Shown here one piece after another: positions 1 to 10,165 of a DNA stretch of 64,000 nucleotides. Every line of letters begins with the position of its first letter. Within the stretch, counting starts at the first letter, position 1. The stretch covers positions 62,001 through 126,000 of the forward strand of contig NZ_JABAEF010000003.1 of NCBI RefSeq assembly GCF_023701945.1, written 5' to 3'. A program made the position numbers and the translations under genes. The DNA comes from Rhizobium sp. CG5. Lineage in GTDB: Bacteria; Pseudomonadota; Alphaproteobacteria; Rhizobiales; Rhizobiaceae. Below the pieces are notes generated by a model that saw nothing but the letters and a program-made list of their open reading frames with translations, searched no databases and was not told the origin of the DNA.

Positions 1-159
1 GGGAGATCGGCCAGGATGCACCCGCCCGCCCAGCCAGAAAAGCCACAGAGCAGACGACATGCATTCGGACCCGTCACGACCTGGCCAGCACGCTTCCTGT
101 GTCTTATCGTTTCAGCGCTCGCAATGCCATCCGACCGGTCGAGAGGCGAACCGCGGGTC

Positions 160-204
160 GATCTCCCCCCGTGTGGGGGAGATGGCTGGCAAGCCAGAGG
201 GGGG
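160..204. repeat. RIME-like short palindromic repeat (single copy)
   Basis: A short palindrome made of a run of Cs, a small loop and a run of Gs is followed by a second inverted segment (GGCTGGC/GCCAG) and a terminal run of six Gs. The same plan recurs at 11648, 11825, 14628 and 14776 in this window. It matches the rhizobial intergenic mosaic elements (RIME family) as I know them. It lies downstream of bacA and codes for nothing. Confidence 0.75.
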
Positions 205-239
205 CGACCTCGCTCTGCCGTGGGCGGCGTCCCACAAAC

Positions 240-270
240 GCAAACCGCGCCGGATCGCTCCGGCGCGGTT
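240..270 (-). terminator. Rho-independent terminator of bacA
   Basis: A perfect 12-bp inverted repeat (AACCGCGCCGGA, loop TCGC, then its complement) occupies 243-270. Read on the minus strand it is followed by a T-rich tail (TTTGCGTTTG). It starts 28 bases past the bacA stop codon, the expected place for a terminator of that gene. Confidence 0.75.
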
Positions 271-297
271 GAATCGTGATACGTCAAAGGCGATGGC

Positions 298-1575
298 TTA
301 CGGCTTGTCCGCCTCAAGCTCTCCGCCCTCGGCCTCACGCTCCAGATAGCGCTGGTCGATTTCCGGCAGAGGCTCGTTGTCGATCGCCGCCTCAAAGGCC
401 CGCAGACGTTTGTGGATCGACAGAAGCTCGACGATCGTCGGCCAGACATTGACCAGGTACTGGAACGAATTGCTGACCTGACCGAAGGCGGTGGCGATCT
501 GCTGGTAGATACCGTAGGTGATTTTCACCGCGACGATGGTCGGCACCAGCATGAAGATCAGGAACAGCGCATCGGCCTGGCCGTAGAAGGAGCGCGCCAG
601 ATTGAAATAGGTGTAGTGGAAATAGAGGCGGAAATAGTTGCGCCGGACATTGGTGAACAGCTCGACCACCGTCAGGGGCTGGGCGCGATCGGCATGGTCT
701 TCCCCGTAGACGAGTTCCTTGCGATAGGCCGCCTCGACCCGCTGATTGCGGAATTCCAGGCCCGGCAGCTTGATGCCGACCACGGCCAGCAGGAAGGTGC
801 CGAACACCGACCAGATCAAGGCCAGCCAGAACAGGCTGTGGGGAACCGCACCGATGATCGGTAGTTCGGTAACGTAGGACGACAGGACGAACAGGATCGG
901 CAGGAAGGCGATCAGGTTCATCACCGCATCGATCAGGCTGACGCCGAGCCCCTCAAACGTCGAGGCAAACCGCATCGTATCTTCCTGGACACGCTGCGAG
1001 GCACCTTCGATATGGCGAACCTTCTGCCACTTCGACATGTAATAATCGTTCATCGCCGTGCGCCAGCGGAAGATATAATGGCTGACGAAGAACCGGACGA
1101 TGACGAAGACCGCGACGTTCAGGAAGGCGATGCTCCAGAAGGTGATCATCAGACTGTAGAAGTCCCAGGTCGTGATCCCCGGTTTGCCTGTCAGAGCATT
1201 CTGCAGCAGGTCGCCGAAGGGCCGACGCCAGTTGTTCAAAAGCACCGAGACCTGCACGTCGAAATAGGTCGTGAAGATGATGAAGAACGTGCCCCAGATC
1301 GCCCAGGTCCGCCACGGATGATCCTTGGCATAGAACTGCCAGAACAGGCCGAACGCGGCTGTCCAGATGCCCGCATAGATGCAGAACCACAGATAGTCTT
1401 TGGTCAGGAAGAACGTGAGGTTGATCACCGGCTCGGCGTCGGCCGGCGTGGGTGGAAGTCCGATGGCTGTTCCCATCTGTTCACCGAAGAGATACCAGAC
1501 GAGAACAGAAAGAAGGACCCAGACAGCGAAAGAGGAAAAGAACAGTTTCGGTTTGGGAAAGAAGGATTGGAACAC
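298..1575 (-). CDS. bacA: BacA/SbmA-family peptide transporter
   Basis: The 425-residue inner-membrane protein has about seven hydrophobic segments (for example near residues 13-33, 60-80, 145-170, 215-240, 250-275 and 340-365) and the aromatic-rich loops of the SbmA/BacA family, with length close to rhizobial BacA (about 420). Family members import peptide antibiotics by a proton gradient. In rhizobia BacA is needed for survival inside legume nodule cells and affects very-long-chain fatty acids of lipid A. The gene stands alone with its own terminator. The family also occurs in non-symbiotic and pathogenic species, so its presence does not prove a symbiotic life. Confidence 0.9.
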   Translation of the reverse strand: MFQSFFPKPKLFFSSFAVWVLLSVLVWYLFGEQMGTAIGLPPTPADAEPVINLTFFLTKDYLWFCIYAGIWTAAFGLFWQFYAKDHPWRTWAIWGTFFIIFTTYFDVQVSVLLNNWRRPFGDLLQNALTGKPGITTWDFYSLMITFWSIAFLNVAVFVIVRFFVSHYIFRWRTAMNDYYMSKWQKVRHIEGASQRVQEDTMRFASTFEGLGVSLIDAVMNLIAFLPILFVLSSYVTELPIIGAVPHSLFWLALIWSVFGTFLLAVVGIKLPGLEFRNQRVEAAYRKELVYGEDHADRAQPLTVVELFTNVRRNYFRLYFHYTYFNLARSFYGQADALFLIFMLVPTIVAVKITYGIYQQIATAFGQVSNSFQYLVNVWPTIVELLSIHKRLRAFEAAIDNEPLPEIDQRYLEREAEGGELEADKP

Positions 1576-1702
1576 GGAAGTGGACTTTCCTGACTGGAGT
1601 GTTCTGAAGAGGTCGAAACACCTGTTGGCGGGAAACTATGGCAGTTCCGTGGGGCGGGCAATGGCCCTTGGCGAGTGTTACACAATTGTAACGACAGGAC
1701 TA

Positions 1703-2884
1703 TCAGCCGATGCGGCGATAGACCGGAACGACCAGGAGCGCGCAGGCAACCAGGGCGAGTGCTGCCAGCACCGTGGGCCCGGTGAAGCTGCCGGTCGTCT
1801 CGGCCAGCCAGCCGGCCACCAAGGGTCCGGCGATCTGGCCGACCCCGAAGGCGGCCGTCATGAAGGCCAGCGCCCGGCGCGGGCTTTGCGGCGACAGGGT
1901 CCGGCCGATGCGCAGGCCGTAGGCGGTGATCATGATGAAGGTAGCGCCAAGGCTTGCCCCGCCGATGAGCGGCGCATAGGGAAACGGCAAGAGCACGGTC
2001 GCCAGCACGCCCGCCGCCTCGACCAGCAGGCCCGCGACATAGACGCCGGCAAGACCGACGCGCAGCATGACCGGCCGCCAGACGAAGATCGACACGGCCG
2101 CCGTGCAGCCGGTCAGGAACCAGGTGAGGAATTCGATGGTCTGCCCCGCCTGCCCCAGCCGCGCCATGGCAACGATGAAGGTGGCGGTGATGACATAGCC
2201 GAAGCCGAACAGCCCATAGGACAAGGTGACCAGCGCCAGGGGCTTGCGCCAGGTCAGCGGCGGTTCGCTGTGCGCCTCGCCTGCCCGCGCCGGTGCTGCC
2301 GGCAACAATCGCCACACGATCAGAAAGGCCAGAAAGCTCAAAGCGGCGCCGGTGAACCAGTCGGTCCGAAAACTGTTTGCTTCCTCCGTCGAAAGCCAGC
2401 CGATCAGCATGACCATCAGCGACGAGGTGGCAATGCCCATGCCGACACCGCCGAAATGGGCCGACTGCACATGGTCGCTGCCGCGCGCTGCGGCATGGCC
2501 GAGCACGATCGACGAGGTGAAGATCATCGCAAAGGCACTGGCAAGACCCGCCACGAAGCGGATGATGACGAAGGCGACAACGCTCTCGGAAAGCCCCATG
2601 GCGGCCAGCGCCAGGGCAGTGGTCAAAAGCGCCCCGAGCGCCACCAGCCGCTCCCGCCCGGCCGCCCAGCCATAGGCGCCGAGCACGGCCCCGGCCAGAT
2701 AACCGGCAAAATTGCCGGCGGCAATCAATCCGGCATCGGCCGAGGACAGCCCGAGCCCGGTCATCATGGACGGCAGGATCGGCGTGAACGAAAACCGCCC
2801 GAACCCCATGGCCGCCGCCATGGCGATCGCGCCGGCCAGTGCCGTCTTCACCAGGCTGACCTGATCTGAATGTCCTTTGCTCAT
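1703..2884 (-). CDS. YbfB/YjiJ-family MFS transporter
   Basis: The protein of about 393 residues has about twelve hydrophobic helices and the N-terminal MGFGRF(S/A)FTP signature of the YbfB/YjiJ subgroup of major facilitator transporters. The substrate is unknown. I chose the ATG at 2884; an in-frame TTG at 2908 would add eight residues, and neither has a strong ribosome binding site. The gene lies upstream of bacA on the same strand, with 127 bases between them, and probably has its own promoter in 2909-3045. Confidence 0.8.
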   Translation of the reverse strand: MSKGHSDQVSLVKTALAGAIAMAAAMGFGRFSFTPILPSMMTGLGLSSADAGLIAAGNFAGYLAGAVLGAYGWAAGRERLVALGALLTTALALAAMGLSESVVAFVIIRFVAGLASAFAMIFTSSIVLGHAAARGSDHVQSAHFGGVGMGIATSSLMVMLIGWLSTEEANSFRTDWFTGAALSFLAFLIVWRLLPAAPARAGEAHSEPPLTWRKPLALVTLSYGLFGFGYVITATFIVAMARLGQAGQTIEFLTWFLTGCTAAVSIFVWRPVMLRVGLAGVYVAGLLVEAAGVLATVLLPFPYAPLIGGASLGATFIMITAYGLRIGRTLSPQSPRRALAFMTAAFGVGQIAGPLVAGWLAETTGSFTGPTVLAALALVACALLVVPVYRRIG

Positions 2885-3045
2885 TGCCGGCTTATTGCAT
2901 TGCGTCAATTTGCCGACAAATCAGAAATTTTCATGGGACGTTGAATGGCAAGGCGCGCGAGCCGATGGCACCAAGGCCATCATCGTCCACTCTGGCTGCA
3001 CGCCTGATCGTTACGAGCGTGCAGCCAGGTCGGGGAGGACGACAA

Positions 3046-4020
3046 TCAGGGCTGCTTGTGATCGACCCGCCCGAGCGAAGCGGCCTGGCCTGCCAGCGCC
3101 TGGCAGGCCAGCGGCCAGGCCGGATCACCCGCATAGAGCGCCGAGCGCAGATAGGCCCAGCTCATGCGCTGCACGGTGGCGAGGCGGTCGGGATCCTCGT
3201 CATCCGTCTCCTTCGCGTCATAGCCGGCGATCCCGCCAAGCCCATGCTTGCCGCCAAACAGCGTCAGCAGCGCATTGCTGCCCGGGCCGTGGTGATAGGC
3301 ATCCGCATGCCAGTCGGCGCCACGAACGGTGAGGTGCGGCGAGACATCGCTGTCACCGACCACCACCAGCGTTGGCGTCGTCAGGTGCGAATAGTCGGGG
3401 TTGAGCGACGTATAGTTGGCGCGGGCGAATTCGCTGAGGCTGTCGCCGCCATTGCCGGGCGCTGCCAGCAGCACGCCTGCCGTGATGCGTGGCTCGATCA
3501 GGCTGACATTCTGGGCGGTCTCGTCGCGGATATCGGTCAGCCGCGCTCCGAGCAGCATGCCGACGGTCTGGCCGCCGAGCGAATGGCCGACAGCAGCAAT
3601 CCGGCTTCGATCGAGCCGTCCTGTGATCGTCGGAACCATCGCTTCGATCTCATCGAGCCTATCGAGAATGAGCGTCATGTCCTCGACGCGCGACCGCCAG
3701 AAGAACGGCGCACCCGGCGCATCGGCGCCAAGGCCGGCAACCTTGGAATTGCCATGGGTCGGCTGGATCACCACGAACCCATGCTCCGCATAGAAATTGA
3801 CCAGCGGACCATAGCCATCCTTCGAGGGAAGATAGAGCGACGGGCCATGGCCATGCGACAGCAGAAGGATCGGCAGGTCGTTGCCCGTGGCGGGCGCGGG
3901 GATCCGCATCTCAAGCGGCATGCCCCTGCCCGGCGCCGGCAGCGTCACCGGGGTAATGGAAATGGGGACGGTCACGTCATTGACCGGAATGGACCGCGCC
4001 GCGTTGATCAGGGTGTTCAT
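3046..4020 (-). CDS. Alpha/beta-hydrolase (chlorophyllase/PAF-acetylhydrolase-like)
   Basis: The 324-residue protein shows the hydrolase fold: an oxyanion segment (LLLSHGHG, about residues 53-60), the nucleophile elbow GHSLGG (about 145-150), a VVVGDSD acid loop and a late FGGKHGLGG catalytic-histidine region. No signal peptide is seen, so it is probably cytoplasmic. A GAGGAGA ribosome binding site precedes the ATG. It is divergent from a TetR gene, and the space between them holds three copies of one operator-like site, so the TetR protein very probably controls it. The substrate cannot be told from the sequence. Confidence 0.8.
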   Translation of the reverse strand: MNTLINAARSIPVNDVTVPISITPVTLPAPGRGMPLEMRIPAPATGNDLPILLLSHGHGPSLYLPSKDGYGPLVNFYAEHGFVVIQPTHGNSKVAGLGADAPGAPFFWRSRVEDMTLILDRLDEIEAMVPTITGRLDRSRIAAVGHSLGGQTVGMLLGARLTDIRDETAQNVSLIEPRITAGVLLAAPGNGGDSLSEFARANYTSLNPDYSHLTTPTLVVVGDSDVSPHLTVRGADWHADAYHHGPGSNALLTLFGGKHGLGGIAGYDAKETDDEDPDRLATVQRMSWAYLRSALYAGDPAWPLACQALAGQAASLGRVDHKQP

Positions 4021-4078
4021 AAAGCATCTCCTCGGGTTTCGGATGGCGAACCGACAGCGGGTCGTCTATGGTGCGGGA

Positions 4079-4150
4079 ACGGAACATTGATCCACAAATA
4101 TACGGAACAAGGTTCCGTTTCTGAAATCCATATACGGAACTGTGATCCGC
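4079..4150. promoter_or_regulatory. Three-copy TetR operator between hydrolase and tetR
   Basis: Three related 17-bp sites start with ACGGAAC at 4079, 4102 and 4134. The middle one is a perfect palindrome, ACGGAAC-AAG-GTTCCGT (4102-4118). The outer two have degenerate right halves (GATCC). They fill the divergent promoter region between the hydrolase (start 4020) and the TetR gene (start 4206), as expected for an autoregulated TetR-type repressor. Confidence 0.75.
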
Positions 4151-4205
4151 TTATCAAGAGGTAAAGCGAGACTGCTGGAATCCGCATGAAAAAACGGGGG
4201 CGCAT

Positions 4206-4832
4206 GTGTCCGAAGATGCGATGAAGACGCAGGAGAACAATACGCAGCCGGCACGGCGCGTGCGGGCAGACGCCCAGCGCAATGAGGATGCCGTGTTGGA
4301 GGCCGCCAAGCAGGTTTTCAAGACCTTAGGCGTCGATGCGCCGGTGCGCGAAATCGCAGCAATGGCCGGTGTCGGCGTGGGAACGCTCTATCGCCGCTTC
4401 CCGCAGCGCTCCGATCTGGTGGCTGCCGTCTTTCGCCGCGAGGTCGATGCCTGCGCCGCCGAGGCCACGTCACTGGCGGCCGATCACCCGCCGGGCGAGG
4501 CGCTGGCACGCTGGTTGAAGCGCTATACCGATTTCATCGCCACCAAACGGGGCCTGGCCGCAGCGCTACACTCCGGCGATCCGGCCTTCGACGCGCTGCC
4601 GGCCTATTTCCGCGCCAGTTTCGAGCCGGTGCTGAAATCGCTGCTGGATGCGGCGGCAGCAAGTGGCGAGGTGCGCGGCGACGTGGCGCCCTATGACCTG
4701 CTGCGGGCGATCGGCAACCTGTCCTCCGCCTCCGGCGAGGACAGCGCGGGACATGCCGGCGCCATGGTCGATCTGCTGATCGACGGTCTGCGTTTTGGAG
4801 CAAGGAAAATGGAGAGTGAAACGGCACGCTAA
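4206..4832 (+). CDS. TetR/AcrR-family regulator
   Basis: The 208-residue protein has an N-terminal helix-turn-helix of TetR type (about residues 25-70; key stretch VREIAAMAGVGVGTLYRRF) and a helical ligand-binding C-terminal half. The reading frame opens with GTG at 4206; an ATG five codons later (4221) is an equally possible start. It probably represses itself and the divergent hydrolase through the three operator-like sites upstream. The gene converges on map, with a 9-base gap. Confidence 0.85.
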   Translation: MSEDAMKTQENNTQPARRVRADAQRNEDAVLEAAKQVFKTLGVDAPVREIAAMAGVGVGTLYRRFPQRSDLVAAVFRREVDACAAEATSLAADHPPGEALARWLKRYTDFIATKRGLAAALHSGDPAFDALPAYFRASFEPVLKSLLDAAAASGEVRGDVAPYDLLRAIGNLSSASGEDSAGHAGAMVDLLIDGLRFGARKMESETAR

Positions 4833-4841
4833 AGCGCCCGC

Positions 4842-5594
4842 TCACTCCACCATGGTCAGGATCAGCGGACCGTTTTTCGTCACCACCAGCGTGTGCTCGA
4901 ACTGCACGGTCGGCGCACGCGGTTCGCTGAACAGCGTCCAGGCATCTTTGTCGCCATCCTCGGCCCAATGGCCGCCGAGCGACAGGAAGGGTTCGACGGT
5001 GAATACCAGGCCCTCTTCCATGATCCGGGTTTCGTCCGGGTCCGGCCAGGTCGAGAGTTCGGTCGGTTCTTCATGCAGCGACCGGCCGACGCCGTGGCTG
5101 GCCAGATTGGTGATCAGCGTATAGCGGTTCTTGGCGGCAAACTTGCCGATCGCATTGCCGATATTGGCCAGCGGCTGGCCGGTGCGGATCTGGTTGAGAC
5201 CGACCCAAAGCGCCCGCTTGCCGTCGCGGCACAGCCGCTCGATCTTCGGCGTCACCGGCGGCACGATGAAGGACGAGCCGGTATCGCCGAAATAGCCGTC
5301 CTTCTCGGCCGACACGTCGATATTGACCAGGTCGCCGGCGGCAATCACCCGCGGGCCGGGAATGCCATGCGCCACTTCCTCGTTGACGCTGATGCAGGTG
5401 GCGCCGGGAAACTGGTAGCAGAGTTCGGGCGCCGACCGCGCACCCGCATCCTCCAGCACCTTGCGGCCGATCATGTCCAGCTCGGCCGTGGTAATGCCCG
5501 GCTCCAGCGCGGCCGCCATGGTTTTCACCGCCAGCCCGCACAGCCGGCCGACCTCTTTCAGCTTGGTGAGATCTTCGTCGCTCGAAACAATCAT
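4842..5594 (-). CDS. map: Type I methionine aminopeptidase
   Basis: The 250-residue protein is a full-length M24 metallopeptidase that removes initiator methionine from nascent proteins. The metal-binding and catalytic positions are all present in order: VAHGIPG histidine, NIDVS aspartate, GDTG aspartate, HGVG histidine, VEPF glutamate and FEHT glutamate. A GGAAG ribosome binding site precedes the ATG. Rhizobia often carry more than one map gene, so this may be a second copy; the window cannot settle that. Confidence 0.9.
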   Translation of the reverse strand: MIVSSDEDLTKLKEVGRLCGLAVKTMAAALEPGITTAELDMIGRKVLEDAGARSAPELCYQFPGATCISVNEEVAHGIPGPRVIAAGDLVNIDVSAEKDGYFGDTGSSFIVPPVTPKIERLCRDGKRALWVGLNQIRTGQPLANIGNAIGKFAAKNRYTLITNLASHGVGRSLHEEPTELSTWPDPDETRIMEEGLVFTVEPFLSLGGHWAEDGDKDAWTLFSEPRAPTVQFEHTLVVTKNGPLILTMVE

Positions 5595-5655
5595 CTGCTT
5601 TTCTTCCGCGCACAGCTGGGTTGCCGCGCCTCTGCCAGGATCAATGGGCCGTGGC

Positions 5656-6702
5656 TTACGCGGCGGTTTCCGTTTGCGTCAACGCCTTTCTGACCAGCGG
5701 CGCGACTTTTGTGCCGTAGAGTTCGATGCCGCGCATGATCTCGGCATGCGGCATCGGGCCGATCGCCATCTGCAGCAGGAAGCGGTCATTGCCGAAGATG
5801 GCGTGATGGGCGACGATCTTTTCCGCCACCGTTTCCGGGTCGCCCAGGAAGATCGCCCCATCGGGCGCCCGCGACTGATCGAAATGCTGGCGGTTGGTCG
5901 GCCCCCAGCCTCGCTCGCGGCCGATGCGGTTCATCACCTCGGCCTGCGGGCCATAAAACACGTCGGCAGCCTTTTCCGTCGTATCGGCGATGAAGCCGTG
6001 CACGTTGATGCTGGTCTTCAGCGTCGCCGGATCGTGGCCGGCCCGCTTGGCGCTTTCGCGGTAAAGGTTGAACAGCGGCGCGAAGCGATGCGGCTGGCCG
6101 CCGATGATCGCCAGCGCCAGGGGCAGGCCGAGCACGCCGGCCCGCGCCACCGATTGCGGCGTACCGCCAACGGCGATCCACAGGGGCAGAAGATCCTGCA
6201 GCGGCCGCGGATAGACGCCTTGCCCGACCATCGGCGCGCGGGTTTCACCCGACCAGTCGACGATCTCGTTCTGCCGGACCGCCAGGAGCAGGTCGAGCTT
6301 TTCCGCAAACAGCGTGTCGTAATCGTCGAGGTCGTAACCGAACAGCGGGAAGGATTCGATGAACGAGCCACGCCCCGCCATGATTTCGGCCCGGCCGCCG
6401 GACAAGAGATCGACGGTGGCGAACTGCTGGAAGACCCGCACCGGATCGTCCGAGCTCAGCACCGTGACGGCGCTGGTCAGGCGGATGTTCTTGGTCTTGA
6501 CGGCGGCCGCCGCCAGAATGGTCGAGGGCGACGAGGCCATGTAATCCGGCCGGTGATGCTCGCCGAGACCGAAGACATCGAGCCCGACCTGGTCGGCAAG
6601 CTCGATCTCCTCCAGCAGATCCTTCACCCGCCGCGCCGCCTCGGCACCCTTGTTGACGGCATTCGGATCGACATCCGCGAAGGTATAAAGGCCGAGTTCC
6701 AT
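5656..6702 (-). CDS. LLM-class flavin-dependent oxidoreductase
   Basis: The protein of about 348 residues has the TIM-barrel pattern of bacterial luciferase-like monooxygenases: [11 protein letters not shown] at the start, LGEHHRPDY near residue 55 and a [19 protein letters not shown] segment. Members use reduced flavin from a partner reductase to oxidise small organic substrates, none of which can be named here. I place the start at the ATG at 6702, where family members begin; the frame stays open to 6747. It lies 61 bases upstream of map on the same strand. Confidence 0.85.
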   Translation of the reverse strand: MELGLYTFADVDPNAVNKGAEAARRVKDLLEEIELADQVGLDVFGLGEHHRPDYMASSPSTILAAAAVKTKNIRLTSAVTVLSSDDPVRVFQQFATVDLLSGGRAEIMAGRGSFIESFPLFGYDLDDYDTLFAEKLDLLLAVRQNEIVDWSGETRAPMVGQGVYPRPLQDLLPLWIAVGGTPQSVARAGVLGLPLALAIIGGQPHRFAPLFNLYRESAKRAGHDPATLKTSINVHGFIADTTEKAADVFYGPQAEVMNRIGRERGWGPTNRQHFDQSRAPDGAIFLGDPETVAEKIVAHHAIFGNDRFLLQMAIGPMPHAEIMRGIELYGTKVAPLVRKALTQTETAA

Positions 6703-6895
6703 GATCACTGTCCCGTTGATGTTTGTCCTCACAGATAAGGTGAGCACGATCCGGGCGCAAACTGGAATCGGTGACGCAGTGTTGAGGGGATGCGTTGAAT
6801 CGATACATGAAGAGCGCCGATTTCGAATCGCAAATCAACGGCTTGGCGGGAAAAGCGGATTCAGCTTGGCAGCGTGTTGAATCGGAATGGCAGGA

Positions 6896-7327
6896 TTATT
6901 TGACCCCCTGCCCTTCCCACGGATTGATCAGAGGGACGTTCATATCGCGGAAGTCGGCAGTGTTGCGGGTCACCAGCGTCAAGCCGGCTTTCATCGCGGT
7001 TGCGGCAATCATCGCGTCTCGGTAGGGGCGCGTACGATCCGACCACAGTGAGGCGCAGATGCGGGCCTCGTCCAGGCCAAACGGTAAGACCCGGTCGCGA
7101 TATTTGGCAATGACGACATTGTCGAGCCAGTCCTGCAGTTTGGCCGCACCCGCCGGATCACGCCGTGCCCGTTTGATAATCCCGAAATCCAGTTCGAAAA
7201 TATTGATCGCGGAAAGATACAAGAACTCGGGCGAGATATCCTTTGTCCAACGTTCGACGTTCGGATCAGCCTGCCCCAAATTGATCTTCCGGAATTCCGA
7301 AATGACATTGGTATCCAACAGAAACAT
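6896..7327 (-). CDS. vapC: VapC-family PIN-domain toxin
   Basis: The 143-residue PIN-domain protein has the expected acidic metal-binding residues: MFLLDTN near the N-terminus, NIFELDFG near residue 42, a central YRDAMIAATA and a late TRNTADF. VapC toxins are ribonucleases that cleave tRNA or rRNA. Its ATG overlaps the stop codon of the antitoxin gene by one base (TGATG), so translation is coupled. Confidence 0.9.
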   Translation of the reverse strand: MFLLDTNVISEFRKINLGQADPNVERWTKDISPEFLYLSAINIFELDFGIIKRARRDPAGAAKLQDWLDNVVIAKYRDRVLPFGLDEARICASLWSDRTRPYRDAMIAATAMKAGLTLVTRNTADFRDMNVPLINPWEGQGVK

Positions 7328-7578
7328 CAGTCGAATTCCGCCGGCCGGAAGCCTACGTCGTCAAGTCTCTCGGGTTCGAATTCGATGTCCTCGCCGCCGG
7401 GCATGGCAAAGGTGTCGCCGACCGTCTGGGTGCCGCCAGACCGTTTCAGGAAGTCGTCCATCGTCATCAACACATAGGCCCCCTTGCCGCGATCGGTAAT
7501 GATCACGGGGCCTTGCTGTGCCGCCTTCTTGGCTTTGCCGGTGTCTTGATTGAATTCGCGCGAGGTCATGACGGTCAT
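7327..7578 (-). CDS. Phd/YefM-family antitoxin
   Basis: The 83-residue protein has the N-terminal DNA-binding fold of the Phd/YefM family (TSREFNQDTGKAKKAA, then GPVIITDRGKGAYVLMTMDDF) and an acidic C-terminal tail suited to wrapping a toxin. It sits directly upstream of vapC with a one-base overlap and should neutralise VapC and repress the pair. Phd-type antitoxins are frequent partners of VapC in alphaproteobacteria. Confidence 0.88.
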   Translation of the reverse strand: MTVMTSREFNQDTGKAKKAAQQGPVIITDRGKGAYVLMTMDDFLKRSGGTQTVGDTFAMPGGEDIEFEPERLDDVGFRPAEFD

Positions 7579-7642
7579 TGGTCATCTCCACTTTGTAGAA
7601 ACATTACTACATCATGGTCCGACTGCCAAGTCCAACGCCGTC

Positions 7643-9136
<1,494 letters not shown>

Positions 9137-9352
9137 GCGCACCTCCCAATGCTCATAGCCTGTCTTTGGTTGGCGCAAGTTCAATACAAGGCGCAAGACT
9201 TTGTCAAAACAAATGCCGCGGCGTTTATTGTCCGTCCACGGCGGGTAAACGTCCAAAAAACGCAATTGCCAGCATTAGCGATTTGGGCATAACTTTGCCT
9301 GCTGTGTTGCGGCGCAAGAGAATGCCGGAAAACCCATGGGGGAGAACTGCCA

Positions 9353-10126
9353 ATGTCCAGAACCGTCGTCGTCACCGGCTCCACCAGCGGCATAGGCCTG
9401 GCGATCGCCAAGGCCTTTGCGGCCGGCGGTGACAATGTGGTGATCAACGGTTTCGGCGACGCCGCCGAGATCGAGGCGATCCGCAAGGCGCTGGAGACCC
9501 ATGGCGGCAAGGCGCTCTACCACGGCGCCGACATGACGAAGCCCGACGAGATCGCCGACCTGATGGAGACGGCCGCCCGGACATTCGGCATGGTCGACGT
9601 GCTGGTCAACAATGCCGGCATCCAGCATGTCGCGCCGATCGAGGACTTCCCGGCCGACAAGTGGAACCAGATCATCGCCATCAATCTGTCCAGTTCCTTC
9701 CATACCATGCAGGCAGCCATTCCGGCGATGAAGGCGAAGAAGCACGGCCGCATCATCAACATCGCCTCGGCGCACGGGCTGATCGCCTCGCCGTTCAAAG
9801 CGGCCTATGTCGCCGCCAAGCATGGCATCATGGGGCTGACCAAGACGGCAGCGCTGGAACTTGCCGAATTCGGCGTGACCGTCAACGCCATTTGTCCCGG
9901 TTATGTGCTGACGCCGCTGGTCGAAAAGCAGATCCCCGACACCGCCAAGGCCCGCGGCATTTCCGAAGCTGAGGTCAAGTCGGATGTCATGTTGAAATTC
10001 CAGCCGACGAAGGAATTCGTTGCAGTTGAAGATGTCGCCGCCACGGCGCTGTTTCTGGCGAGCGATGCCGCCAGGCAGATCACCGGCACCCATATCTCGA
10101 TCGATGGCGGCTGGACGGCGCAGTGA
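9353..10126 (+). CDS. bdhA: 3-hydroxybutyrate dehydrogenase (SDR family)
   Basis: The 257-residue short-chain dehydrogenase has the NAD-binding TGSTSGIG at residues 7-14, NNAG, the catalytic serine in NIASAHG, the YxxxK pair in AYVAAKHG, and the C-terminal DGGWTAQ typical of D-3-hydroxybutyrate dehydrogenases. It oxidises 3-hydroxybutyrate to acetoacetate, the last step of polyhydroxybutyrate use. It lies only 39 bases upstream of xdhA. A bdhA-xdhA arrangement also occurs in Sinorhizobium meliloti, as I recall. Confidence 0.88.
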   Translation: MSRTVVVTGSTSGIGLAIAKAFAAGGDNVVINGFGDAAEIEAIRKALETHGGKALYHGADMTKPDEIADLMETAARTFGMVDVLVNNAGIQHVAPIEDFPADKWNQIIAINLSSSFHTMQAAIPAMKAKKHGRIINIASAHGLIASPFKAAYVAAKHGIMGLTKTAALELAEFGVTVNAICPGYVLTPLVEKQIPDTAKARGISEAEVKSDVMLKFQPTKEFVAVEDVAATALFLASDAARQITGTHISIDGGWTAQ

Positions 10127-10165
10127 CCCTGCCCGCTAGCCGATCCATCCGAAAGAAAGCCTGAC

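Noticed and set aside
298-1575. Taking bacA as proof of a nodulating symbiont
   Set aside because: BacA/SbmA proteins occur in Brucella, Agrobacterium and free-living species. No nod, nif or fix gene is in the window.
1400-2869. A 489-codon plus-strand frame opposite the MFS gene
   Set aside because: Composition is polar and repetitive, and the minus strand encodes a clear twelve-helix transporter.
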